Shown: one piece after another, positions 25,355 through 34,599 of the stretch
Numbering within the stretch: the first letter of the stretch is position 1
How the letters are laid out: each line of letters starts with the position of its first letter
Assembly: GCA_031285505.1 (NCBI GenBank)
Contig: JAITVZ010000105.1
Span: 1-42,983, forward strand
Direction of reading: 5' to 3'
Length of the DNA: 42,983 nt
Origin: Propionibacteriaceae bacterium
Lineage (GTDB): Bacteria; Actinomycetota; Actinomycetes; Propionibacteriales; Propionibacteriaceae
Position numbers and translations under genes: made by a program
Notes under the pieces: generated by a model
What the model saw: the letters and a program-made list of their open reading frames with translations, nothing else
Told to the model about the DNA's origin: nothing
Database searches by the model: none

Positions 25355-27669
25355 GTCTAAACGACCCTTCGCCTTGGTCGGCGCCGACCGGGCCACCGCT
25401 ACTGTCGGATTGGTCCGGGGCGGAGGTTGGACCGCAGGCTGATCACCGGTCAGCCCAGCCCGCGTGGCCGCCGCCAGCAGCCACGCCGCCAGTGTATGAG
25501 CAGTCGATGATTCCGGCTTGGCCTCAAGCCAGCCCGCAAGCAGTTTGGGGGCCGTCGCAGCCGCTGATCATCGGTCAACAAAGCGTCCTCCAAGCCACTG
25601 CGCCGGCCAAACGCTCCCGGCGCGACTGGTGGTTGATCCTCCTTGGCCTGGGCTTGTCGCTGGTGCTCTTCTTGAGTGGCTCAGGCTTGGTCGTCTGGGC
25701 CCTCAATCTGCCACGCCCGGTGTTGGAGGCCTCACCATTGGGCTACGACATTGTCGCTCGTTCGACCGTTGATGTCAGCGGGGCCTGGACCATCGGCCCG
25801 ATCCCCTGTCCGCTGACCGATCAACCAGAGCGATCGGACGGCGGGCTGCCCGGTCAACTGATGGTCTTCGCCGACCCGCAGTTGACCCAGCCGGTCAGCT
25901 TCGCTGCTGTCAGTCTCCGGCCGGGGCCGGGCGCTTGCTCTGCCCGGATCAGCGTGGCCGACGGTCCCATGCCCGCGGCCGAGACGATGATCGCCCAGCC
26001 AGAACAACCCAATTCCATCCGGGGCCTGGCTCAATGGCCGCAAGGTGATTACTACGTCGTCTCCTATCGGGATCGAGACCAGCGCCCGCTCGACCGCCCT
26101 GAGGTCTTCGTCTACACCGTTGACGCCCAGGCGGCCAGCCCTGATGCTTCGGCTGTCGGCGCCACAGATTTCACCGTCGACGCCGACGGTGGCGATCTCA
26201 CTTTGAACTGGCAACCAGTTGCTAACGCTCGCAGTTACGCCATCATCCGGGTGGGCGCCCCCGATCAGCATGGCGTGCCGGATTACCGCGTCATCGGTTG
26301 GACCAAGACCACCAGTTGGTCGGCCTCGACCCAAGACCAGGGGTTCGAACAGGCCCACCAGGATCGCCAGCCGGTGGTGGACATTCTGCGCCAGCTACGC
26401 GGCGTTGATCCGGTCAGCGGTGATCCTTGCACGCTAGCCGATGTCTCCTCAGAGAATCAGACGCCTTGGCAGCTGCCGCGTCTGGCGGTGGCCGCCTTGG
26501 ACCAGTATGGTCAGACGACCGCCATCCAACCGCTGGATATTGCCTCCGCCCTGGCGGGCACGGCGGTGGAGCAGGCGGCCCCAGATGTGACGCTCAGCGA
26601 TCCGCCGGCCACAACGGCAGCGTTGATGGCCAATTGCCAAATCGGCCAGTTGCCGGCTGCTGCCGAATGGTTCATCGACCAGCTGGATGAGCGGGTGCTG
26701 CGGGTCGGTTATCGCCTGGACGGCTCACTGTTGTCGACCGAGCGTCAAATCAGTGACTCCTCGCCCGAAGCCGCCGCCTTGATTGATCAAGCCGCCAGCC
26801 TGGGCCGACCAGTGCTCAACCAACCGTCCAGCAGCGGCGACCTCAATCGGCTTTACCCCAGGGAGATCAGTGCCATTCAAGACGGCGCCACCCCCAGCCT
26901 GACCGCCCCTGAATCGCCATATCAGTGGAATGGCAGCTCGGACATGGTCAAATACTTGGCCGCCAACCTGTTCGCCGGGCAGCCGGTGATCGATGTCGGA
27001 GCTTTCGCCAGTCAGGCTGATGCCCCCCTGATCCTCGACGCCGCCGCCGAGGCTTGGTTACAGAACCCCTACATCACCGACTCCTTCCCCTTTTTCGGGG
27101 TGTCCGGCACCAGTTTGATCGTCGATTATGAAATGACCGCCCAGGAGCGATCAGCGGAGGCGGCTCAAGTCAAGACGGTGGTTGATCAGGTGACGACCGA
27201 TCTGATCACAGCCGATATGACTGACCGTGACAAGGCATTGGCGATCAATCGATACATCGCCAGTGAAGCCAGCTACGATGACGCCGCAGCTGAAACCAGC
27301 AGCCAGACGATGACCCGCACCGAGCTCCAGGCCCAATTCCCCAGCGCTTGGGACGCTGTCGGTGTGCTGATCAACCACAGTGGCGTCTGCATGTCCTACG
27401 CCCTGGCTTTCAAAGCCTTGGCAGACGCTGCCGGACTGGAATCGGTGGTCATCACAGGCTACGCCGATGACTCCGGCATCGGTCATGCCTGGGTCAAGGT
27501 CAAGATCGATGGAGGCTGGCAGGTGATCGATCCCACTTGGAACAGCGACTACTACCACGATGGCTATTCGATCGATCTGTTCTTCGGTTTGACCGATTTT
27601 CAAGCCGATCGTCGCCAATTCGACAGTTTCATCGCTGATGATCTGATCCTCAGCTATCAAACGGCTTGA
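25351..27669 (+). CDS. Membrane-anchored protein with C-terminal transglutaminase-like domain
   Basis: This 772-residue protein starts at TTG overlapping the previous stop (TTGA). It has a Pro/Gln-rich cytoplasmic N-terminus, one membrane segment (about 90-118), and a long extracytoplasmic region that includes a fibronectin-III-like stretch around 275-330. The C-terminal domain has the transglutaminase/protease triad order Cys680 (GVCMSYA), His712 (GHAWVKV) and Asp727 (IDPTWN). Such extracellular domains act as cysteine peptidases or crosslinkers; which applies here is unknown. A later start (for example ATG 25507) would keep the membrane segment. Overlap with the dehydrogenase suggests one transcript, although a functional link is not obvious. 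Confidence 0.75.
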   Translation: MSLNDPSPWSAPTGPPLLSDWSGAEVGPQADHRSAQPAWPPPAATPPVYEQSMIPAWPQASPQAVWGPSQPLIIGQQSVLQATAPAKRSRRDWWLILLGLGLSLVLFLSGSGLVVWALNLPRPVLEASPLGYDIVARSTVDVSGAWTIGPIPCPLTDQPERSDGGLPGQLMVFADPQLTQPVSFAAVSLRPGPGACSARISVADGPMPAAETMIAQPEQPNSIRGLAQWPQGDYYVVSYRDRDQRPLDRPEVFVYTVDAQAASPDASAVGATDFTVDADGGDLTLNWQPVANARSYAIIRVGAPDQHGVPDYRVIGWTKTTSWSASTQDQGFEQAHQDRQPVVDILRQLRGVDPVSGDPCTLADVSSENQTPWQLPRLAVAALDQYGQTTAIQPLDIASALAGTAVEQAAPDVTLSDPPATTAALMANCQIGQLPAAAEWFIDQLDERVLRVGYRLDGSLLSTERQISDSSPEAAALIDQAASLGRPVLNQPSSSGDLNRLYPREISAIQDGATPSLTAPESPYQWNGSSDMVKYLAANLFAGQPVIDVGAFASQADAPLILDAAAEAWLQNPYITDSFPFFGVSGTSLIVDYEMTAQERSAEAAQVKTVVDQVTTDLITADMTDRDKALAINRYIASEASYDDAAAETSSQTMTRTELQAQFPSAWDAVGVLINHSGVCMSYALAFKALADAAGLESVVITGYADDSGIGHAWVKVKIDGGWQVIDPTWNSDYYHDGYSIDLFFGLTDFQADRRQFDSFIADDLILSYQTA

Positions 27670-27789
27670 GGATCGATCAGCCAAACACGCCCACCACGCC
27701 CAGAACTGCCATCACTAGACAGTCACCCACTCTGATCGACGATAATGGATCAGGAAATGGTCGCCATCGGGCGGCGCGAAAGGACAATC

Positions 27790-28809
27790 ATGGCCAAGGC
27801 CGGGTGGTACACCGATCCCAGTGGACAAGCAGGCATGTTGCGTTACTGGACCGGCCAAGCCTGGTCGACCACTGTCATGCCGGTCAGCGCCCTCAACAAC
27901 CCAGGCGCAGCCATCGGTCCTGGCGGCGCCCAGTCTCCGGCATCAGGCGCCCCCACTCACCGATCAGCTCCGGGAAACGCGGGCACTGGCTATGATCCCA
28001 GCCAACCGATCCTGGTCGGCGCCGCCGGACGGCCAGCTGTCACCCCAACCAGCAGCGGCTACCAGCAGTACCAACAAATGGCGCCTATCCGTTCCAAATC
28101 GCCAACCGGTCTGATTGTCACCATCGCCATCGGCGTGATCGTCTTAGCGTTGGTTATCTGGTATATCGCCAGCAACTTTTTCGGTGGAGCTGAGCCGGGT
28201 GAAGAGGAGACCTGGGATCCGAGCAGCATCTCCACCGAGCAAACCTGCCCGACCGCCGCCGCCGTCAACCAACGCCAAGACCACCCGGTTGACACCTGGG
28301 TCTATGGCGGCGATCTGGCCTACCCGAAGCTGGACGCCCCCTGGTCAGCCGTCGATTACAGCGACAACCGCATCCCCTTTGGTCGAGACACCGCCGAGCA
28401 GATGATCACCATCCATGAGGGCTACGACGGTGGTCTCAGCTCCTGGGTGGTTTCAGTGATGGTCGGTCAACTCTATGCTGGTGATGGCTTCTTCACGCCC
28501 GAGGACGCCTCGGAAATCGTCAACCGCTGCATTTTTGGCACCTTCTACGGCGAGAACACCCTGGTCACTCCAGAAGTCCTGCGCTCTGAGGCATACACCC
28601 TCGACGGCAAGGAGGGCTGGATCACCGAGACCAATCTCAGCTTCAACATCGAAGGCCTGCCCACCACTTCTGAGCTGGCCATCGTCATCATCGTCGCCAG
28701 CTCCGACATCAGCTCATCGATCTTCTACGCCTCAATCCCCAATGACGCCATGCAGTATGAGCCCGATGTCCGCCAGGCCATCGCTGATCTCAAGGTCGTG
28801 CCGCGGTAG
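27790..28809 (+). CDS. DUF2510 domain membrane protein
   Basis: The 339-residue product starts with the DUF2510 module (AGWYTDPSGQ and LRYWTGQAWS, residues 4-30), a short Trp-rich motif found in many actinobacterial membrane proteins. A Gln/Pro/Ser-rich linker, one membrane segment (about 102-128) and an extracytoplasmic domain of about 200 residues follow. The outer domain is not one I recognise; it contains a few Cys (for example in EQTCPTAA and NRCIFGT). The start at 27790 has AAAGGAC 5 bases upstream; the open frame extends to 27745. It follows the transglutaminase-like gene in the same direction after 120 bases, with GATAAT as a possible -10. Confidence 0.7.
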   Translation: MAKAGWYTDPSGQAGMLRYWTGQAWSTTVMPVSALNNPGAAIGPGGAQSPASGAPTHRSAPGNAGTGYDPSQPILVGAAGRPAVTPTSSGYQQYQQMAPIRSKSPTGLIVTIAIGVIVLALVIWYIASNFFGGAEPGEEETWDPSSISTEQTCPTAAAVNQRQDHPVDTWVYGGDLAYPKLDAPWSAVDYSDNRIPFGRDTAEQMITIHEGYDGGLSSWVVSVMVGQLYAGDGFFTPEDASEIVNRCIFGTFYGENTLVTPEVLRSEAYTLDGKEGWITETNLSFNIEGLPTTSELAIVIIVASSDISSSIFYASIPNDAMQYEPDVRQAIADLKVVPR

Positions 28810-28922
28810 CTGCCGCTGGCACGGGGCTCGACTCAGGAGAGGCAGCCTTCGCCCAAGGAACAGCGTTCAACAGCACAGTCCCGCCGTGGCCAACGGCGCG
28901 ATGCCGCCTTAGCCGCGGCGCT

Positions 28923-28950
28923 TTTCCCCGATGCATCAGCCTCGGGGAAA
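28923..28950. terminator. Bidirectional hairpin between convergent genes
   Basis: TTTCCCCGA (28923-28931) pairs perfectly with TCGGGGAAA (28942-28950). It lies just beyond the stop of the minus-strand L,D-transpeptidase gene and can also serve the DUF2510 gene. The A/T-ended stem gives it a weak U tract in either direction. Confidence 0.65.
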
Positions 28951-28953
28951 CCC

Positions 28954-30990
28954 TCAGTCGTGGACAACGACCAAGTCGCCGAGTTGGATCCAGTCGTAGT
29001 TGACCTTGGCCAGATCGGGCGGCATGCCCACACAGCCATGGGACGACGAGGTGCCCATCACTCCCCAGTAGTTGCCGTGCAGGGCCTGGTCACCGTTGAA
29101 GTAGGCGCTCCAGGGGACGTCCTTGGTCAGATAGGTGCGGGTCTCCGGTGTGGCGCCATCGGTCATGTCCTGGAGGGCATTCTTGTGCCACACATGGAAG
29201 ACACCAGCCGTCGTCGGGGTGGACGGTTTGCCAATGACAACCGTCCAAGTCGAGAGTGCCGTGGTGCCTTCCCATCTGGTGGCTGTGTGATTTGAACGAT
29301 TGACCTCGATCCAGCGGGCGCCACCGGGCACCAGGTATTCCGCTGGCATGCCAACCTCTTCGGTCGGCGCCGGGTCGACCGTCACATCAACCGTGGCATC
29401 CAAACCTTGGCCGGCTTGCAGAGCCGCCACCACCTGGCTGACGACGGCAGCCGGATCGGCGACGGCTGTGCCATCGGCCCCCGATTGGCTGGTGCCGAAG
29501 ACGACGCCACTGGGCCCATGCATGATCTGCTTGGGCACGGCCGCCTTGGTCAGGTTCTCAGCCAGCAGACTCGGTAACTCGGTTTGAGCCTTGGCCTCAT
29601 CGACAGTGGTGATGAACCCACCGGTCGCCTCATCGGCCTTGACCGTCAGCCAACTGGCCAACAGAGCCGGTGGAATGGTGTATTCAGCCTTGCCAGCCGT
29701 CAATTTGTAGGGCAGGTTGACGGCGGCATTAATGGCATCGGCCTGTGTTTGAGCGGTGGCATCGTCGATGATCGGCGCCTCGGCTTTGGTGACGACTCTC
29801 ACCGGCTGGCTGCCGGCGGCGTTGGCCAATAGCTCATCAGCGACCGCGGCGCCGTCAGCCACCTCGCCGGGCACAGCCGGGTCCACGACAAATGACTGCT
29901 GGTCAGCATCGAAGCTGATGCCAGCTGACTGTTGGCGCATGTCGGCGGTGATGAAGGTTTTGTCCAACCAAGTTTGCAGCTTGTCTTGGTCGACCGAGGA
30001 GACCAACTGGGTTTTCTTGCTTTTCCAAGGGTTGAGCTGTTCGACCTTGGGCAGGTCCCGACCAGCGGACATCGCCGCGGCGACCGTGGCATCGACGTCG
30101 AAGGTGACTCCCAGTTGTGCGGCGGTCGCCTGCTTGTCCTGATCATCGAATTGCAGGGTCGGCTGGTAATTGTCGACCAAGGTCACCACCAGATCGTGGA
30201 CCTGCTCCTCGGAATATCCACCGATGCTCTCGCCCGCCAATTCAGTGCCGGGCAAAACATGGTGCTCAAAGTAGCGGACCACGCCAAAACCAATGCCAAC
30301 CAGCACCAAAGCGGCCACCAACACTGAAAGCAGGACGGTGATCAGCACCCGGTTCGGTCCAGCCTTGCCCCGACCGGTCGCCTGGGGCGACTGGGTTGGG
30401 CTCGCGGGCGGAGGTGAGGCGGGTGTCGGTTCGGCGGACGCCGCCGGGGCAGCGCCATCAGTTGCCGGGGCAGCGCCATCGACCGCGGGGACGGCAGTGC
30501 CCCCACCGACAGCATCGCCATCAGTCGCGGCGATAGCGACTGGAGTCGCCACAGCCTTCGAGTCAGAGCCATCAGTACCGTCGGCGCTGGGGCTGCTAGG
30601 CATCGACGAAGCGACATCAGTGGTGGCTGATTCGGCATCAGTGCCGCCAGCCGATTGGTCAGCAGGGTTGTTGACTGAATCGACGACCGGCTTTGACGGA
30701 TGCCCAGCAGCTGCTTGACCGGCCACACCTAACAGCTTGGCTTCGGAAAATGGCGGCGTTGGCGCATCAGTGGATGCCTGCGCTGGCTGGGCGTTGGGTA
30801 CAGTTGGGACTTGTTTGGGAGCGGTTGGGACTTGCTTGGCAGCGATTGGCTTGGCCACCGGCATCGTCACCGATTGCACCACCTCCCACGCAGCACCATC
30901 CTCAGGCGGTTTCGTCGGCGCAGGCTGATCAGCACTTACGCTTGACAAATCGCCAGCCAGATCGTCTGGTTTTCCCGGGTTGGCCACCAC
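28954..30990 (-). CDS. L,D-transpeptidase (YkuD) with peptidoglycan-binding domains
   Basis: This enzyme forms or remodels 3-3 peptidoglycan crosslinks outside the cell. The 678-residue product has a low-complexity Pro/Ala/Thr N-terminus with repeated KQVPT and ATDGAAP units, one membrane segment (about 210-240), then two regions resembling the type-4 putative peptidoglycan-binding domain, and a C-terminal YkuD domain ending in HGNYWGVMG and SHGCVGM. His651 and Cys653 are catalytic by position. The Arg that often follows in SHGC(I/V)R is Gly here. GTG at 30990 is chosen because AGGAG/GAGAGG lies about 7 bases upstream; GTG 30987 and 31008 are alternatives. Confidence 0.85.
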   Translation of the reverse strand: MVANPGKPDDLAGDLSSVSADQPAPTKPPEDGAAWEVVQSVTMPVAKPIAAKQVPTAPKQVPTVPNAQPAQASTDAPTPPFSEAKLLGVAGQAAAGHPSKPVVDSVNNPADQSAGGTDAESATTDVASSMPSSPSADGTDGSDSKAVATPVAIAATDGDAVGGGTAVPAVDGAAPATDGAAPAASAEPTPASPPPASPTQSPQATGRGKAGPNRVLITVLLSVLVAALVLVGIGFGVVRYFEHHVLPGTELAGESIGGYSEEQVHDLVVTLVDNYQPTLQFDDQDKQATAAQLGVTFDVDATVAAAMSAGRDLPKVEQLNPWKSKKTQLVSSVDQDKLQTWLDKTFITADMRQQSAGISFDADQQSFVVDPAVPGEVADGAAVADELLANAAGSQPVRVVTKAEAPIIDDATAQTQADAINAAVNLPYKLTAGKAEYTIPPALLASWLTVKADEATGGFITTVDEAKAQTELPSLLAENLTKAAVPKQIMHGPSGVVFGTSQSGADGTAVADPAAVVSQVVAALQAGQGLDATVDVTVDPAPTEEVGMPAEYLVPGGARWIEVNRSNHTATRWEGTTALSTWTVVIGKPSTPTTAGVFHVWHKNALQDMTDGATPETRTYLTKDVPWSAYFNGDQALHGNYWGVMGTSSSHGCVGMPPDLAKVNYDWIQLGDLVVVHD

Positions 30991-31041
30991 AGATCCTCTC
31001 CTCGCCACAACATCATTTTGCGATGTCGCTATGAATTCATA

Positions 31042-31050
31042 TTATCCACA
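31042..31050 (+). promoter_or_regulatory. Isolated DnaA-box match
   Basis: TTATCCACA, a perfect consensus DnaA box, lies in the AT-rich divergent spacer 30991-31199 before the L,D-transpeptidase gene. A single box is not an origin; it may be a DnaA-regulated promoter or chance. Confidence 0.35.
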
Positions 31051-31199
31051 AGGCAACACCCCTGATGATTCTTGACTATTATACGCCTCCAACTAAGCCC
31101 AATTCCGGCACCGACCCAGCCGACACCCGCTTCAAGACGGTGATCACCTAGAATGAAGACAATCGCTTTCGCGCTCAGTCATGCCCCAAGGAGGCCTAA

Positions 31200-31739
31200 A
31201 TGGATGCCAAACACGTCGGCCGGTTGATCTCAACCCCGCTGACTTTGCTGATCCTGGTTGGCCTGTTGGTTGCTGGCGCGATCTGGGGCTACAAAGCAGT
31301 CACCGCCGCCGTGCCGGTGGCCCCACCGCCCAGTTGTGTCCCCCAGCCGATGACCGATCTGGCAACCAGCGCCGTCACCGTCAACGTGCTCAATGGTGGG
31401 GATATCCGAGGCCTGGCCAACTCCGTCAGCGAGCAGTTGAAGGCGGGTGGCTTCATGGTGGCCACCGTCGGCAACACCGAGGAGCGCGTCCTCGGCACGG
31501 TCATCGTCGGCGCAGTCGCCGACGACCCTGAGGTCCAACTGGTGGCCGCCTGGTTCACCAATCCCGAGATTCGCGCCGATGGACGGCCGAATCACACCGT
31601 CGATGTCTTGTTGGGCAATGAATACGACACCACCGCCGGCATGAACCCCACCCCGCCGGCCAGCATCCAAGTGCCCAGCGGCGAAGTCTGCCTGCCCGGA
31701 TCAACCGCTTCCGCCACCCCCACTCCAACCGCTGGCTAG
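31200..31739 (+). CDS. LytR C-terminal-like (LytR_C) domain membrane protein
   Basis: The 179-residue protein has an N-terminal membrane segment (about residues 14-37), a short Pro-rich linker and a LytR_C domain (VTVNVLNGGDIRGLANSVSE onward to about residue 140) followed by a Thr/Pro/Ser tail. LytR_C domains occur at the end of LytR-CpsA-Psr enzymes that attach glycopolymers to peptidoglycan and also as stand-alone membrane proteins such as this. The domain is thought to bind cell-wall material, but it has no catalytic site here. AAGGAGG lies 5 bases before the ATG, and TAGAAT at 31149-31154 is a likely -10. Confidence 0.8.
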   Translation: MDAKHVGRLISTPLTLLILVGLLVAGAIWGYKAVTAAVPVAPPPSCVPQPMTDLATSAVTVNVLNGGDIRGLANSVSEQLKAGGFMVATVGNTEERVLGTVIVGAVADDPEVQLVAAWFTNPEIRADGRPNHTVDVLLGNEYDTTAGMNPTPPASIQVPSGEVCLPGSTASATPTPTAG

Positions 31740-31873
31740 CCTGGGGCGGACCTACCTGGCAGTGCCACCGGCGCCTATCAACCGTGGATTAGCAGAGCCT
31801 CCGCCAATGGTGCAGGATCAGTGCAGCTCACAACGTCTGGCAGCGCCTGATCCCAATGCAGAGGGTGGCGAGA

Positions 31874-32854
31874 CTAACGAGGCAGGCCGATGCGCCGAAT
31901 CATCACCGAACCAGCCACAGTGACAACGACCATTGTGCCGCCAACCGAGGCGACCCCACCAGAAGTGGTCAGGAATTGAGCCAACGGCGTCTGTGAGGCG
32001 ATTTGACTGGAACTGGCCGCCGTCTCAGACGCCGATGCGCTTGGTGAGGCCGACGGTTTTTCGGGGGCTGTTGGCGCCGGAGCCGAGGTCACCGGCGCGA
32101 TCGGTGGCGAGGGAATGTCTGATTGTGAGGCTGCTGCGGTTGGGGCTGCCGATGGCTCAGCGGACGACGCAGCGCCCGACGGCGTGTGAGCCGCGCTGGG
32201 ACGACCGCTGGGGCGGACGACTTCAATCTGCGGCGCGGACGGCAGGCTGGTTGCCTGAGTGGGTGAAGTGGTCGGCAGGTCGATCTGTCCACTAGGCGAG
32301 GTTGACGGGGTTTCGGTGACATCGATCACCGGCGGCACCGCCGTGGTCGGCGGAATCACCGGCGCGGTGATCGGCGACGACGGGCTGCTAGTCGGGCGCG
32401 AAATAGGCGCCGACGGGGTGGCTGTCGGGCTCGACGGCGGCTGGCTGGAGGGTTGATCGCCCGGCGGATCGGGGCATTCACAACCCCACCAATCCCACCC
32501 ATGGCCGTCGCAGGGGTCATAATCACCCAGGTCGATATATTGGCCTGTCGACGGATCGAACCACCAATGCGGCTCATCGGATTGGCCGTCCCACCACCAG
32601 AGGCAGTCGTTGTCCGGCCCGAGCCCGTCAACCGGCGTCGCCGGCTGTGCTTGAGGCGCCGAAGCTGCCCCTTGGGGGTCATCGACAGCATCGATAGGCT
32701 GCTCCAACGGCGAATCGATGGAAGCTTGCGGGCTGATCAAGGCTGACGGGTTGGCGCCGGGGTCAATTTGGGGGTTGGCAAACGCCAGCGCGGATTGGGC
32801 CAGTGCCAACAATCCTGCGCCTACGCCTATGGCGATGATCTGCCTAGTCTTCAT
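31874..32854 (-). CDS. Secreted Trp-rich, Pro/Ser/Thr-rich surface protein with C-terminal anchor
   Basis: I do not recognise the family. The 326-residue product has a signal peptide (residues 1-23, ending ALA), an Ala/Pro/Gln stretch, and a compact Trp/Cys module at 84-130 with eight Trp and Cys at 84, 115, 125 and 127. A region of about 160 residues made almost entirely of Pro, Ser, Thr and Ala follows. The C-terminus has a Gly/Val hydrophobic segment followed by RRIGLPR, as in wall- or membrane-anchored proteins, but no LPXTG; only FLTTSGG precedes it. The start at 32854 (MKTRQI) has GGGGG upstream. The long Ser/Thr-rich spacer makes it a candidate Pmt substrate. The small Trp/Cys domain could bind a ligand or surface. 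Confidence 0.65.
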   Translation of the reverse strand: MKTRQIIAIGVGAGLLALAQSALAFANPQIDPGANPSALISPQASIDSPLEQPIDAVDDPQGAASAPQAQPATPVDGLGPDNDCLWWWDGQSDEPHWWFDPSTGQYIDLGDYDPCDGHGWDWWGCECPDPPGDQPSSQPPSSPTATPSAPISRPTSSPSSPITAPVIPPTTAVPPVIDVTETPSTSPSGQIDLPTTSPTQATSLPSAPQIEVVRPSGRPSAAHTPSGAASSAEPSAAPTAAASQSDIPSPPIAPVTSAPAPTAPEKPSASPSASASETAASSSQIASQTPLAQFLTTSGGVASVGGTMVVVTVAGSVMIRRIGLPR

Positions 32855-33058
32855 CCATCCCCCACCGAGAACTAAATGCCATTTTACGGCACAGGACTGC
32901 CGTTGCACAATCTGCCGTCGGTCTGATAATCGATTAACATTTGTTCAGCCCTGGTTGGCATTCGCCCAGCCCGCCTTGTTGCTGTCCCGCACCAGCAGTT
33001 GGTTGCGGGCGGTGGTGGGATCGGGTGTAGTGGATCAGGCAACCTCGATGGCTTTGAA

Positions 33059-34357
33059 TCAGCCATTCAAGACAAAGAAGCGTAGCCAAACGTAGAGCCA
33101 AGCCAGCGCCACGGTCACTGCCGTGACCACCAAACCGTATTTGGTAAAACGCCAGAAACTGATCGGTCGGCCCCACTTGGCGGCCACACCCAGCACCACC
33201 ACATTGGCGCCAGCCGCCACCGCGGTGGTGTTGCCACCCAAATCAGCCCCGAAAACAAAGGACCACCACAACGGTGATTGGTTGCCAGTGCGGGCGGTCG
33301 AAGCGACCATCTGCTCGACCACCGGGGTCATGGCAGTGGTGTAGGGGATGTTGTCAACAATGGCGCCGACCAAAGCCGAGAAGACCAACAGCCCCGATGA
33401 GCCCAACAACTCATTGCCACTGATGGCCCCGGCAGCGAATCGCCCAATCGTGCCGATGACACCGACCTCGACCAAACCGCCGACCAGCACGAACAATGCC
33501 ATGAAGAAGGCCAAGGTCATCCATTCGACCTCGCGCAGAAACTCCTTGGGTGTCGTTTGGCTGACCAGCACCATTGCGCCAGCCCCAAGCAGGGCGATGA
33601 TCGATGGGTCGAGATGAATCCAGGCGTGGGCGACAAAAGCCACCAGGGTCAAGTTCAGCACCACCATGCATCGGGCCAGCAGCCCCCAATCCTCGACCGC
33701 ATCAGTCGGCTTCATGCCCTTCAACGCCTGTTCGACATTCACCCGACCCCGCAATTGCTTGCGAAAGAGCAGCAGCAGCAAACCGACCAGCACGATCAAC
33801 AAGATGAGGCACAACGGCAGCGATGTAAAGAGAAAGTCGTTGAAGGTCAGATTAGCCCGCGAGGCGACAATGATGTTCGGCGGATCGGCGATCAGGGTCG
33901 ACAGGCCGCCGACGTTGGCCGTCAGAATCATGGCGATCAGATGAGGCACCGGGTCGAGCCGCAATTGTTGACAGACCGACAAGGCCACCGGAGCAACCAA
34001 TAGAACCGTGGTCACGTTGTCCAACACCGGCGAACAGGCGGCAGTCACCAGGACCAGGAGCATCATCAGCCAAGCCGGCCGACCACGCGAGGTTCGAGCC
34101 GCCCATAAGGCGATCAGTTCGAACAAGCCGGTGTGCTTCAGCACCGAAACGATGACCATCATGCCGAAAAGGAGGAAGAGGACGTTCCAATCGACACCGG
34201 TCTCATGGTTGAAGAATGCCGAATCAGCGTTGACCAAGCCCATCAATGTCATCACGGCCACGCCACCAAGAGCGGCCGCCACCCGGTGGACCTTCTCCGT
34301 GGCGATCAGAATGTAGGCGCCAACAAAGACGACGATCGCTGCGTAATACACCACCAT
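33059..34357 (-). CDS. ArsB/NhaD-type ion permease (SLC13/IT superfamily)
   Basis: This membrane transporter of the ion-transporter superfamily has 432 residues and about 11 hydrophobic segments in two halves. Each half ends in a family motif: SPVLDNVTTVLLVAPVAL followed by TANVGGLSTLIADPPNII in the first, and VDNIPYTTAMTPV followed by GADLGGNTTAVAAGANV in the second. Relatives include arsenite, Na+/H+ and citrate/dicarboxylate transporters and the mycobacterial ArsA/ArsB-like proteins. There are no ars regulator or reductase genes nearby, so arsenite is not supported over other ions. The start at 34357 (MVVYYAA) is chosen over the 34423 frame start for the membrane topology; TATGAT on the minus strand near 34450 may be the -10. 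Confidence 0.82.
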   Translation of the reverse strand: MVVYYAAIVVFVGAYILIATEKVHRVAAALGGVAVMTLMGLVNADSAFFNHETGVDWNVLFLLFGMMVIVSVLKHTGLFELIALWAARTSRGRPAWLMMLLVLVTAACSPVLDNVTTVLLVAPVALSVCQQLRLDPVPHLIAMILTANVGGLSTLIADPPNIIVASRANLTFNDFLFTSLPLCLILLIVLVGLLLLLFRKQLRGRVNVEQALKGMKPTDAVEDWGLLARCMVVLNLTLVAFVAHAWIHLDPSIIALLGAGAMVLVSQTTPKEFLREVEWMTLAFFMALFVLVGGLVEVGVIGTIGRFAAGAISGNELLGSSGLLVFSALVGAIVDNIPYTTAMTPVVEQMVASTARTGNQSPLWWSFVFGADLGGNTTAVAAGANVVVLGVAAKWGRPISFWRFTKYGLVVTAVTVALAWLYVWLRFFVLNG

Positions 34358-34495
34358 GTTCAAGGTCGGTTCCACTCTCTTGATCCCGCTGCGGGGCCGG
34401 CCAGTTTCTCTGCATTTTGCCACAGGCCCACAATGACTCTTGGTGGTATCATATATTGCCCGACAGTGGGCACTCCATGGGAGGTGGTGGTGGGC

Positions 34496-34599
34496 CTCTC
34501 AGCCTTCGTGGCGGTGCTAGGCCTAACGACCTTTAACCGCTGCCTCGGCCTCGGCAATGAAAGCTCCGCTTTCACTGCTCTCAGCCTTCGTGGCGGTGA
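34496..34599 (-). repeat. 21-bp direct repeat of the tRNA-Ser 3' end and flank
   Basis: The same 21 bases occur at 34496-34516 and 34579-34599, 83 bases apart. The right copy covers the last acceptor bases, discriminator and CCA of tRNA-Ser(CGA) plus 13 bases downstream. This could be a relic of integration at the tRNA end or a local duplication. Confidence 0.75.

Noticed and set aside
31874..32000. LPXTG sortase signal in the Trp-rich protein
   Set aside because: The hydrophobic C-terminus with RRIGLPR is anchor-like, but only FLTTSGG precedes it; no canonical motif is present.
33059..34357. Arsenite efflux pump (arsB) call
   Set aside because: The superfamily fits, but no ars regulator, reductase or ATPase gene is nearby and the family transports many ions.
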